Source: Luidia sarsii
Taxonomy: Eukaryota; Echinodermata; Asteroidea; Paxillosida; Luidiidae
Direction: 5' to 3'
DNA: 64,000 bases
Assembly (NCBI GenBank): GCA_949987565.1
Contig: OX465108.1
Coordinates: forward strand, 2,418,677 to 2,482,676
Both the position numbers and the translations under genes were made by a program. Within the stretch, counting starts at the first letter, position 1; every line of letters starts with the position of its first letter. Below are positions 50,001 through 63,200 of this stretch, one piece after another. Below the pieces are notes generated by a model, which ran no database searches, was not told the DNA's origin, and worked only from the letters and a program-made list of their open reading frames with translations.

Positions 50001-51175
50001 TATATGATCCCTGATTTGGTGTAGACACATTGACAACAATTGGTTGTTTGCATCTGAATGAAAACGTGGTTGTGAAAGAATCAAATAAGCATTGTGACAA
50101 ATTATTCTCTACAAAACTACACAAATCTTTATAAGACATTGTATAGTGTTTTAAGTGGAATTTCGGGCAGTGAATCTGAAAGAAATAGCTGATCCAATGA
50201 AAAGCCGATTGCCTGTAATCGAAGGATGTAGTTTTAAATGGCATACATCAAAAATCAATCAAATACGAAAGCTACAAAATATATAAACAGATAATAGTAG
50301 AAAGAATTACAAATAATAGAGAGACATAATAAATAATATAAAACATATAATACAAAGATATACAAAGATATATATGTAACAAACATAATATAGGCCTATA
50401 AAGATGACATGGTGTGCATACATGTAGATATGTACAGGTTACTGATTTGAATGTCTGAATAAAAAATTGGTTTGAAACTGCTGTAGACTCTGAATAAAAC
50501 ACACTGATACATGTACATGTATGAATTGGGGGAAAAAATAGGGAAAAAATAGCGGATCTATGAAAAAGACATAGATGAACCCGCATACATGTTGTACATG
50601 TATACACCATACTCATGTGTATGCATACCTTACTGATTTGAAATTCCGGAATTTGAAATCGATTTGAAAAGCAAGAAAATAACATAGAAACTCTTTGCAT
50701 TCTGAATCAACCCCACTGATGGCGTGTGGCTCAGATCATTTGTTGTTGGACCGCAACTTGGATATAAAAGAACGTGAGCTACGACGATGACGCAAATGCA
50801 TGTCCATTCAATGTAATAACAGCATGTTAGTTCTACAACAACAAAGAGGCTCAAAATACATCCCTTAGTGTAGCAGCTCTGAAAGCCTCCATCGGTGCTG
50901 TCTCTACCCTGGTCCGAACACCAAGTAAAGTGCACTATCAATACGCACGCACGCATACACACGCACGCACCGCAGCAAAGCAAGACTGTTTTCCCAAGTT
51001 TGTGGCGGGAAAAACAAGGAACAGGGGGGATGGATGAACCAGAGGACAGTGCTTCACCCGGAGGGGCTATAGTCCTCCCTTCCACATTAAGACAGAATGA
51101 TTGAATGTGGTTGTCGTTTCTTGCACCGGGGAATAATAGGGAAGACAGACTTTGCGAAAGTGAACGACCAGTACG

Positions 51176-51210
<35 letters not shown>

Positions 51211-54200
51211 AAACCCTTTCAATCTGCTATCCCTGTGTACGCGCACACACAGACCTAGACACGCGTGTACATGTATGAGCTCAGTTCATTGCCCTTTTCG
51301 TAGCAGGCTATATTTAGAGTGGTGGTTCTCCCGCTTGGGATTTTTTTTTTTTTTTAAAGCATTGCTGAGATCTCTGTTCTGTCGGTTCACGATGCGATCA
51401 AGAAACTGCAGAGTACTCGCGCTTCCTACCACTACATCAAATTACTGGCGAGCGTATGCATTTGATTTGCCAGGGGAAGGGCTCGCGATGGGACGAAAAA
51501 GAAACGAGAAATTGATGGAGAGGAAGAGGATATTATTGCTGAACAACTCACTCAAATCTTTTGAATGATTATGCACTCAGAAAGTGAGTTGAACTTGTGA
51601 AGCCATTTTTTTTTTTTTTTTTAAGAGCACATTGTAAAATGAGACCTCTGAACATATTTTGTACATTTTTAGGTTATGGTTTTAAAAGTAGGCCATCCTT
51701 TAGAGACATTACCCTAGAAAAAGGAGGTATCCCTCTTGCTGAAATCTGACAATTACACTGGATTTCAGCGCAGAGACGCTGGCGTGGATGGTACGCATGT
51801 CCTGGGTAACCCAAAACCAGGCTTGGCCATTCTTCACACAACACATAATAATGAGTGCATAGTGGCTTCCAGTGATTCAAGAGTTTTCTGTCCATTTGCT
51901 ATTACTAAGTATGTTTTGCGGTTCAATCAGTACTTTTACCACAACCTGGCTCAAATCCTAATCAACATGCCGAGTTTTCTTTTTCAAGAATTTCAGAGGG
52001 GCTGCTTTGTAAGCAAAAACCCTTAGATGTAATGGGGATTTGCCCTAGCGATTTGATGAATAAGCCTTGCTCAATGATTCAGCAGGCACTTATAATTACA
52101 TGTACCGGTACATGTAGCACATTGCTAAGCCCCCACTGAATTACACTTAAACTTCCCCAAATATAGAGGGCCTGACATTTTGAACTCCAACTACCCCCAA
52201 ATCCACCCCCCCCAAAAAAAAAAAAAAAAAAAAAAAAATCCCACAAAATCCAACGGCAGGTTCTGTTGAGTTTTGTCAGGTTTAGTACCATATAAGGGTA
52301 GGAAACTGCTGTTGGATTTTGTTTTGATTCAGTACCAATGGCTCAGTGAGACACTCATTGATTCTGTCAGGTTTGGGGTTGTAAGGCATGAGGCTTGCCA
52401 TAGCCATAGCCACATCCATAGCCATGAGCCAGCTATGCCTTATGGCTATGGCTCAAGTCCCGGTCCAGTCAGTTTTTGGGGAAATTTTTCAATTTCTTCA
52501 AAAGTTCAGTCATTTTTTCCCTTTATTTGTTTCACAAAAATATCCATTGAAAGATAATGATTGCCCCATAAACAAGACGTCATATGAATGTCTTAAGACT
52601 GCTCATTGAAAAAAGAAAAAAAAAACACCTCCTCACCCTTTCCCTCTTTAAACTTGAGCTGGATATATTTGCCGAAGCGGGAGGAGTTGTCGTTCATGGT
52701 GGTCTGTGCATTGCCAAAGGCCTCCAGCAGAGGGTTCACCTGTGGAACCATTCAAAGCAATTAAAGCATGGTTAATAGTAGGGGGGAAATACAGGAGGGA
52801 GTCCACTATAATCCAATGTAGTCCCAGGCATCCTGAAGGCCAGGTGGTTGTCCTGTCTCAAGTTTGTCTATTATAAATTGTAATACGTAATACATATATC
52901 TAAATCTCTCTCCCCCTCTCTTTCTCTCTCCCTTCTCTCTCTCACTGCCTCTCTTTTTTTCTCTCTCTCCCCTCTCTCTCCCCCATCCTTTCTCTTCCCC
53001 TCTATCCGCTCTCTCTTGCTTTCTCTAGGCTCTCTCCCTTTTTCTCTCGTATCTCTATCCCCCTCTCTCTCCTCTCTCCCCCTCTCTCCCCCTCTCTCCC
53101 CCTCTCTCTCCCTCTCTCTCTCTCCCCTCTATCTCTCCCTCTCTCCCCTTCTCTCTCAGCCCCCCTCTCTCTCTCCCTCTCTTAGCCCCCCTCTCTCTCT
53201 CCCTCTCTTGCTCTCTCTCTCCCCATCTCTCGTTGTCTCTGTCTGTCTGTCTGTCTCTGTCTCTCTCCCTTTTTATCCCATATCTCTACCCCCTCTCTCT
53301 CCTCTCTCCCCCTCTCCCCCCTCTCTATCCCCCTCTCTCTCTCCCTCTCTCCCCTTCTCTCTCAGCCCCCCCTCTCTCTCTCTCCCTCTCTCTTAGCCCC
53401 CTCTCTCTCTCCCTCTCTTGCTCTCTCTCTCCCTCTCTTGCTCTCTCTCTCCCCATCTCTCGTTTTCTCTGTCTGTCTCTCTCTCTCCCTTTTTCTCCTC
53501 TCTGTCTCTCTCCCCTCTCTCCCCTCTCTCTCTCTCCCCTCTCTCCCCTCTCTCTCCTCTCTCTCTCCCCCACCCCCTCCCCCCTCTCTCTCTCCCTCTC
53601 TCCCCTCTCTCTCCCCCCTCTCTCTCCCCCCTCTCTCTCTCAGCCCCCCTCTCTCTCTCTTTCTAGTAATGATGCTTAGCAATTATAACCAGCCTATATA
53701 TACGATTGTATGACTCAATGGGAGACTCTACTTTATAATGCATTAGGGGAAAAACTGCAATCTTACAGTTGATGTTATGACCGTACACTTTTATATTTGA
53801 TGTACTTGTAAATTTGTTACCGATAATTGTACTGACGCCATTTTGTTTTGTGTGTTATTTCATGTTGATATTTGTTGTTAGCGCTTCAGAAAAAAAAGCG
53901 CCTTATAACTGCAAAATGTATGTATCTACATTGTATGCATATTTTTCATATTTTACAGAAAAGATGAAAATGAAAGATTGGATTTACTGCCTTTCAGGGG
54001 AAAGAGGCAGAGGGGGGGGTGGTGGGATATTTTGGGGTTATTAATTGGTTAGATACACACAGCTATGACTCAGCGTGCCCACTGATGACAAATTGGACAT
54101 TAAAGTGACCTTATCGAGGGGCACAATCTGCAAAATTGATGTGTGACAGCCACACTGCGAATGGATACGGTAAATTAAAATTTGAACTGCAATGCAACAA

Positions 54201-57200
54201 TATTCAACATAGGCCCCCCTCCTTACATGTAATATAATAAAAAGACACCTTCCAATCATTCAAGGTGTCATTATTTGTTCTATTTTTATTCTAATTGTTG
54301 CAATGAACCCCCCCCCCCTTTAAACTGAAGTCTTCCATACCTGTGTGATTGTTACTGCTGAATAAATAATGTGCACGTGATAACAGTTCAGCTGAACGAC
54401 CTTTGTGAATGGACTTTATAAACAAGGTCCACTGTGCCAGTCCAATGGGCACGCAGCGCCCCCCCCCCCTGAATACCACGCCCTGACCCCAAAGTGCAAG
54501 AGTTCACTTTGCTGCCTTGATCGAGAATATTGGAAAATTTGTGAATTTTTGCTGAAATTCAGTGCCTGTATCATTTCCAATATCAATCTGTTTTCTCTCT
54601 GTCCACAAGCATTTCAAATACATCGTGAAATGTGCTCAACTTTGAATTACTTTGTTTCATAAAAAAAAAATTGAGGCCCGAAACCCTCACTGAATTCCAA
54701 TGCAAAAATCATAATACATGCTTATCTGATACTGATTAGTCAATCCACACAGAAGAAAAGACGCATCTTGAAAACAGTGCTTTGAAAGCTTTGAATCATG
54801 ATCACAATGAATGTGATTGATTTTGGAGAGCAAAAAGCTATGACAAATTATGACAGGCACTGAGTTTGTTGAACAACCGAAATAGGAACAGTACACTCTT
54901 TGCAATTTCATTTCATTTTTTTTCAGGTATTGACAAAAAAAAGGCCAGAAGTGATGAGGCCAAGTAAAACAAAATATTAGTTTCTCATCCAAACGTTTTG
55001 AAATAAGGAGGATGCGGGCACTTTTTTTTTTTTGGGGGGGGCTTTTACCAAAACAATTTGTCATTTTTCCCTGATATTTTCTTATCCAAACAAGTTGTTT
55101 TTCCTCTGCCATGTACTTCTAATCCAAACAAGGATTCCCTGAAGATATAATGTACAGCAGTTAAGGTTAATGGTTGAATTGCTTCTGACTGGCGCCCCAC
55201 CCAGGCAAAGACTAGTTGACTATTAGGGAAGGCCACCATCTAAGAGCTGGATAGCTCAGATGGAAGAGCACTAGTACCGTTAATCCAGAGGTCTTGGGTT
55301 CAAGTCCCGGTCCAGTCAAAGTTTTCTTTAAGAATTTCCCAAAAAATTAACCCATCCCCCGCCTATTGATGCCCATGGTCCGTAGTGCTGCCACCAACCA
55401 AACACAATGATCGCAGGTAGCATCTCTGTTGAAATGCACCCCCCCCCCACCATCTCCACCCCCACTCGCCCCGCCCCCCCCAGGCTCTCAGATAATTGTC
55501 TAATCCCGCAACAGTGCGCAGCACGTACCTGCAGGATCTGCTGCTCCAGTTGAGTCTTGCCTTTGCACAGTTCAATGACCTGCTTGATGATGAACTTGGT
55601 ACTCTCCGTTTTCCCCGCACCACTCTCCCCGCTGCCAAAAAAACGGACCGAAATGAAAACAAATTTCAAAAACTATCATCAATTTTCTGCCTTTGAGGCA
55701 AAAGTGCCGCTCGAATTGAAATGTCAGGCCCTCTCATTTTGTTTTGATAAATTACTACTAACAACATTTCAATTCAATGCAGACAGTCCATCATACTTGT
55801 GAGGTGAATATCCTTTTGAACAAAATAAAATTTGGCAAGACCAGAGAATTTCAATACCTGGTCTGGACACATTTTTTTCTTTGCCATTTCGCCCACAAAT
55901 TGTTGGTTTTTCATCAAATTTCTGTTATTGGTTATCACTTAGATGACACAGTGCATCTTCCATGATGACAAATGATGAGATAAAGTGTGTGTATGTACAC
56001 AATATACAAATGCAAATGTGTAAACTGTACGCATACAATTTGGATTTCATATACAACCGCATCATACATCGCACACGTGTACGTGTACCTGTTAGCTGTA
56101 CTGAAGGTTCTGCATTCGGGGACAGGAGCGGGTGATGGGGTGGGGGTAGCAAGGGCTTAGAGGCCCAATACAACATTGGTACAGGTCAAAAGATTGCCAT
56201 AGTTTAACATTAGACTATTGAACATTTCAAACAAGAAATCCTGCAAAGGTTTTAGCTCAAATGGTAATCTGAGAGAGTAGACAAGGGCAAAAAAACCGTC
56301 ACAGTTTTCACACCGTTCTGTAGTGTAAGAAATAGTATTACTCGTGAGTAATTAACTATTAATTTTTTTTATCGATGTTTGAGTGAAGATCTCTCGAGAA
56401 GTACAGCATCCCAGACCGTAGAGCATTCTATCATGACCATCTAAAAACTGTGTAAATTAGAAGGAAATCTGTGGACATCGATGTTTTATGATCTTCCCAA
56501 TGTTGTATTGGGCCTTTAACATCTAACAAAATGTGTTGGTTATCTGGGAAGGTGGAATTTTTTTAGAGGGGGTACAAAATACAAAAAATTAATACACACA
56601 AGGGCTAGAGCTCAGTTAACAGGTGTCCCTATGTAATATATTTCTTGCCGGTGGCTTGTCGTACATAAATGATTATTGTGCAGAGTTTAGGCCTACGACG
56701 TTTATGCACATGCCACACATTGTATCTCCCTACTGAGGGTTTGGCCTACAGTTCATATGGGCCTTCTACTGTACATTGTTAAGTCACCCATTTTTGTTAT
56801 TGTTTTAATGCATGTGATAAGATTTTAAGATAATTATGATAGCCATTATATGCAACAACAAGCAGCTCCACCTATGAGATCAGAGTGTATCATTTCACAC
56901 ACTGACACTTTCATGTTTGTGGTAGACCTACCCGGTACATGTACATGTACATGTATAATTATTATGCCATGTCCAAAGGTTGCTTCGTATTCGGTGAACA
57001 TATTAACTACAACTTCTCATATACATTGGACTGACTATTAAAAATCATGTTGACTCACTAAAAATAGGTAAACCAATAGGCCTTATGGTTAGAAATGGAA
57101 GACAATTAAAGTACTACCATACATTAACATATAGATTGACCTTATCTTGTGGAATAAAGTAAGTTTAGGGAGTTTTTAACAGATCTAACAACAAGCAATG

Positions 57201-60200
57201 AATCAGTGGGAGTTGTCATGTTTGCACGGATTATCTTCAGAATTCACCTCACGATGTCACACACAGATATGATAGAGTCCACCACACACATACAATATTG
57301 GATTATACAGTAGGTACCGGTATGGTACACGGGGCTACATGGCATAGGAAAATCCATTCATGAAGCAATGTTTGGATGCACATGGGTGCATGCACTATAC
57401 AGGACTTGTGAACTTGAACCAAAAGTTCAACATTTACATCTGTTTACCCTAAACATGAACCTTCAAATACCAGAACCATAGTGCTTTTCTGAAATGATTT
57501 GATGTATATAATCATTGTGCCTTTAAAGAAAATAAGACTTAGATACTGATACTGTATGTGTTATAATTCATCAAAATGAGCTTGAATGTGTTATTTATCG
57601 CAGAGACCCTTTAAAGCAAACCTTACCTGATCACAATGCACTGATTCTTCTTGCCACTGACAGCGCTGCCTGTCAGCATCCACTGGTAGGCTGAGTCGGA
57701 CACGGCAAAGATGTGCGGGGGATTGTCCACCCTCGTCTTGCCCTTGTACAACTCCGAGTGCTGAAACAGCGAGGAAACCATTCATGTCATACGGCTTGAA
57801 GATATGGATTTGAGAGGCTATCTTGGACCATCATCTTGTGTGTAATTCAGAGCCATAGCCATTGGAGTCAGAGATGGTCCCTCGTACAACTCTGAGTGCT
57901 GAAACACCGAGGAAACCATTCGCTTGAAGATATGGATTTGAGTGGCTATCAGCTTCCATAGACTTCTATGTAATTCAAAGCCATAGCCATTGGATTCAGA
58001 CATGGTCCCTTGTAACAGAAAGAAAGCCTTCAGCCTCTGGACCCATCTGTCTGTTGTGTCAGCTATGGAGTTGCACCACACAAGTCTTAGGGAAGTGGTG
58101 AGTGGTTATCAGATTCCATAGACTCCTGTGTAATCCAAAGCCATAACCCTTGAAGTCAGACATAGCCTGACATAAGATAGTCGATCAGTAATTACTGTTT
58201 CACCCAATTACAAATTTTCCGAGCAGGACCTTTTTGATCCTAGCAGGACCTTTCACATGCGATAGAAACATCAGGCCTTCATTATTTTTTTTCCAGAAAA
58301 TTAAGTGCATGTTCAATACAAATCACGTTAGAAGATTTAGGGCATCTTTGATAATTCAAATCAATCAACCATTCCTTTTATATATATTTTTGTATGCAAA
58401 TTTGCCCAAAACAAGGCTAAAGTCACTCAAGGTTAAGGGCGAAGGGAAGAAGGAGATAGAGAGGGAGTTTTTCAATTAAATTCAATTTATTTCTCCTTAT
58501 TCATAATTCCAATATAATTCCAATAATAATATAGGGACTGGGAAGGCTTGGAGATAGGAATTGACCTTGGTTCAAATTGCATATGTAGGCCTACACAGTG
58601 CACACTCGATGATAAGCCATGTGCAGTCAATGAGTGAAAGAAAAGCTCCAACCATAGAACTGAAATTTGAAGTCTTTTTCAAATGTTCAAATAAATTGCT
58701 TTCATCTTGGCTTGATAGTCCTCTGACTGCTCTGAGCCAAAGCTAAAGTGTTTCTAACTCTGGATTTTAAACAATAAGTGCAGATAGAATTTCAATCTAA
58801 AAAAAAAAAAAAAACGTGGAATCATACGATTCTGTTTAGTTCACGTCCGGCAAGTCCACAACAAAGGGACTTTCCCCCGACGCTAAGAAGGAAATCATCT
58901 TCGCGAGGCTGGAATTTCATCCGTGCCCCTTTTGTAAGCTGGGAGGGACAGTGTTCGCGTATGCATTCTCCCTTTCTCCTTACCCTAGGGCCAAGTGCCT
59001 GCCATACAGCAGCATTACCCCAGCACCTTGTGTGGGTGTGTGTTCGTGTGTGCGTGTGCGGGCATCCGTTGGAAATTTGTTTTCACAGCCTCGGGCCCCC
59101 GATTGGGGGATTTGTCCGCCGTCAAAATCCATCAACAAAATCTCGGTACACCCCCCTCCCCCCTCCTCCCCTCTCACCCAAATTGTCCCGGATGACACAA
59201 AAATGTGCCCCGTCCATCGGAGCGGAAAGATACAAATTTGAAAGCCCGCGTTTTGTTGTGGGTAGAAATTCGATGCGAGCATCGCGGAATAACAATGGGT
59301 GGTCGGCCCGCGGCGTAGACAGTAGTGTGAACCCACCCCCCCCATGGCTTCATCGCAGGCTCTACGTGTATACGAAGTGCCAGTGTGGGATGAATATGAG
59401 GAAGAAGAAGAAGAAGAAGAAGAAGAAGAAGAAGAAGAAGAAGAAGAAGAAGAAGAAGAAGAAGAAGAAGAAGAAGAAGAAGAAAGAGAAGAACACGAAG
59501 AAGAAGAACAAGAAGAAAAAAAAGAAAAAAAAAGTGTGCGGCCATGGCATAAAAGGCGGGCAGATGCAATAACGCCTTCCAAAATAACCCTGTGTTATTA
59601 AATCGCACCCAATAAGAGCCTGACATTACTGTCGTAAAGAGAAAGCACCTGTCTCAGGGACAAGTTCTTGAAAGGGGGGAAAGAAAAGGGAGAGAGTTCA
59701 CATACTCTATGTGCGATTGTGTGTCCTTAATTGTGCACAAGGGTAAGTAAGGTCCTGCATCTACAACCTGCTTGCTTTTCAATTGCTTTTATCCCCCCCC
59801 CCCTTTTTTCCAAATCATTTCAATTTTTCAATCATCGGCCTTTTGAGAAAGGTCCCGCTTGGATCGAAATGTCAGGCCCTGTTAATTTTTTTTTTTTTTT
59901 AAGATTTGAATTTGGCTCATTTAAGTCAGTAAGCAGTGAGTAACATGTTTGTATAAATAATTACTTTTGACTAAAAAAACAAAATGACACAAAAACATCA
60001 AACGTCACTTTCAGCTTTTGGAAATAAGCAAAGGGCAACTCATTCATCTTTAAATAGACAAATTGTGTAGCTGCCACGAGGATATCACTGACATACATCT
60101 GGGGGAAAACCAGCAGTGAAACTTCAGTTCTTAGATTACTCATAAGTTTAAACGTCTGGGGGAATTAATATCGTATTTGTTTTGGAGTCCAACTTTTCTT

Positions 60201-63200
60201 TTACTACGCTTCTGAAAATGCAGAGGGGCCTGATGATACGATCCTAGCAGAGTCCCAACTCTCAAACAATGAAGGAATTCCTCCATGCTCAAACTAAGGC
60301 AGAAGCGTCTGATATCCCAGTCTGCCTTTTCAAGAAAGGTCCTGCTGGGATCGAAACGTCCCGGCCCGCAAAATTTTCTGAGATTTATCGCTGGCTGTCG
60401 ATTGAAAATGCAACCAAGACGGAGTCAAGTTCCGCTAAAATCCATTTGAAGTCTTCTCGACTCCGTTGTTTGCATCTCGTGGAGCGATGCACCCAGTGAC
60501 CCCCCTGATGAGGATTGCTCCTCTATTCCAGCATCTGCGGGGATTCTGCTAACAATGTCATCCCACTAAAATCACGTTTATTGTGTCCACACACGTATGC
60601 AAAAATAGGTGGAGTTTGAATCGCGATTCAAATCGCGATCCAAATAATTGCGATCCAAATAATTGCGTTTATTTAGTGTAGCGGAAATGGCCCTACTGCA
60701 TACCTACACAAAAGTGGGGGATAAACAAAGTTCAATGGATGTGGTCAGGAAGTGTTGAACAGATGCAAATGCCCGATTACAAAAATAAATAATAATGATA
60801 AAAACGGGGTGTTCAAAGTAGGAGCACAGAGGGGAGTGGATGACACTTTGGAGACACCTCTCGTTGCGCTTCCGCAGGGCTGAACGCAGGCCCGTCCCAA
60901 GGAGAATTATGTGCTCCCACGTCAAGACGGTGTCAACCGATAGTCCCCCTCACCTTTGGGCCGTAGATGCCAAGATCCCTGAAGGGGTTCACCGCCACCA
61001 GGATATCACCGACATACGTCTGCAGGGTGGGGGGAAAAACAGCAATAAAAAATCACTTCTCAGATTACTCATAAGTATGAATGTCTAGGGGAATTAATAT
61101 TTTTTTTTTTTTTTTTTATACAACGTAGTATACAATAACGATATGTATGAGACAATTCTGAGCCTTATGGCAATGCCAGCACTCTTGAAATCAGATTTCA
61201 GAGGATTTGAGTAAAAGGTGAAGCTAGCGTAAGATAATATCTGAATACTTGCTTTATTATTTTCAACAGTGCCCAAATTCCTAAGGAGGGATGGACTGAC
61301 AGTATAGCTCTGTCTCCATGGTTACATCTTTTCAGGAAGCATATAATTACATGGTTCATCCATATGCCTGAAGAGATGTCCACATTATGGCGATGAACCT
61401 CAAATACATTTAGGTGTGCAAGATGATACTGACATTCCTTTAAATTATTTGAGGTGTTTTTTTTCCCTTCATGACAAGCCAAAGCATCAGAATGAACTAT
61501 GAGATGACTAAATGGATGTTTCTGTGGCCAAGAACTTAGATACAGCTTGAAAAATCATGCTACACAATAGGGTAACTGTTTACCAGGTAGGCTAGGAAAT
61601 TTTGGTCACTGGCTAATTAGGACCTATTTCACAGAGCCGCTTCAGCATTAAAATCAAGGGAAGAATGTTCATGCTTATACTGTTATAGCAGGCTTTCATG
61701 ATTAAAGGCCCAGTACAAGAAATTGGGAAGATCAGGAAACATAGATGTCCACAGATTTCCTTCTAATTTGTGCAGTTTGTAGATGGTCAATCCTCATATT
61801 AAAATCTTACGGTCTGGGATGCTATATGTTTCGAGAAATCTTCACTCAAACATCGACACATAGATTATTACTCGCGAGTAATAAACTATTTCTTACACTA
61901 CAGAACGGTGCGTAAACCGTGATGGTTTTGTGCATTTTTCTACTTTCTCAGATTACCATTTGAGCTAAAACGTTCGCAGTATTGCTTTTTTTTAATGTTT
62001 AAATGGTTTAACACACAAACTCTGGCAATCTTTTGACCTTTACCAATGTTGTATAGGGCCTTTCACTTTCAGCAGGTCTATGAAATTGCGCTCTGGCGAC
62101 AAACTTGCAGTTTCAGGTTGCTCGATGCAGTTTTCAAAGGTCACTGGTAACCCATACTATAGACTAGTGCTCTATAGGCAAACCAGCCACTGTTAAAAAT
62201 CAAGCCAAGGGCAGTCATGCATAGAATATGCAATGACAAGCACCTGTGCATTTGGCTTGAACCAATATGTATACAACACACATTTTTGGAAGGCCAGCGA
62301 ATTACACTTTATACAATCTGGCATGTACAGATGTATTCGGTTCTCTTTCAATTCATTATGTTGCCGACTGTGATGTTTGGAACTGTATATTTTTTCCAGC
62401 ACAGGCATTCTTCTGCAAATCGCTATTTTGCTGTTCCCTTACTCTGATCGGCCAAGTTTCATTACGCCACGCCGGCATTCTTGCTCCTCCGGCAAAATAA
62501 CCTTTTAGAGCGAGAAGGCCGGCATGACGTAATGAAAATTGGCCAATCAGATTTAGGGGACGGAAAAATATATCTAGAAACACTGCCTGCTAATGTTTTG
62601 GAGATATACGGCAGTTAATGGTTGAATAATTGCTTCTGACTGGCGCCCCCATCCTGCCAAAGACTAGTTGACTATTTGGGAGGCCACCATCTAGGGCTTG
62701 ATAGCTCAGATGGAAGACCACTGGTAAGTTAATCCAGAGGTCTCAGGTTCAAGTCCTGATCCAGTCAAAGTTTTCTTTGCCAATTTTTCAAATAGGGCAA
62801 GATTTTACTTTAATAACTGTAAAAGGGTGGGAAAAGTCCACAATTAGACAATAGAGTGGAGACCACCTATACTATTGTTATGAAGACAATAGCCATGGCA
62901 AAAAAATTGAAATTGGACAGGTAATTTTTCCAAAAATTAAACTGAAATATTTCCATCTCCAGTTCCATCTTCCATGTCTCAGCCCCTTCGGTAGATGGTC
63001 TGTCTTATCATTTAAATCAATATTATTATAGAGCATAGAGCAAGGATTGCTCAATCACATAGAGCCTATGTCTCACCACTTCTAACACTAACATGGACTC
63101 AAGTAGAATTCTCAAGACAAAACGGAGTGAAGTTACTGCGATATCTGCCACCGGCACGATACAGTAACATTAATTTCCAAGCACTCTTCAATACACGATA

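Larger units (their letters stand above)
49898..52636. other. Myosin intron 5
   Basis: A G-rich tract (49918-49965), AT-rich DNA with TACATGTA (50270-50640), a poly-A run and a SINE fragment (52438). No further exon is needed between exons 5 and 6. Confidence 0.6.

Noticed and set aside
53016..53679. Ser/Leu/Pro ORFs
   Set aside because: Translation of the CT-rich microsatellite.
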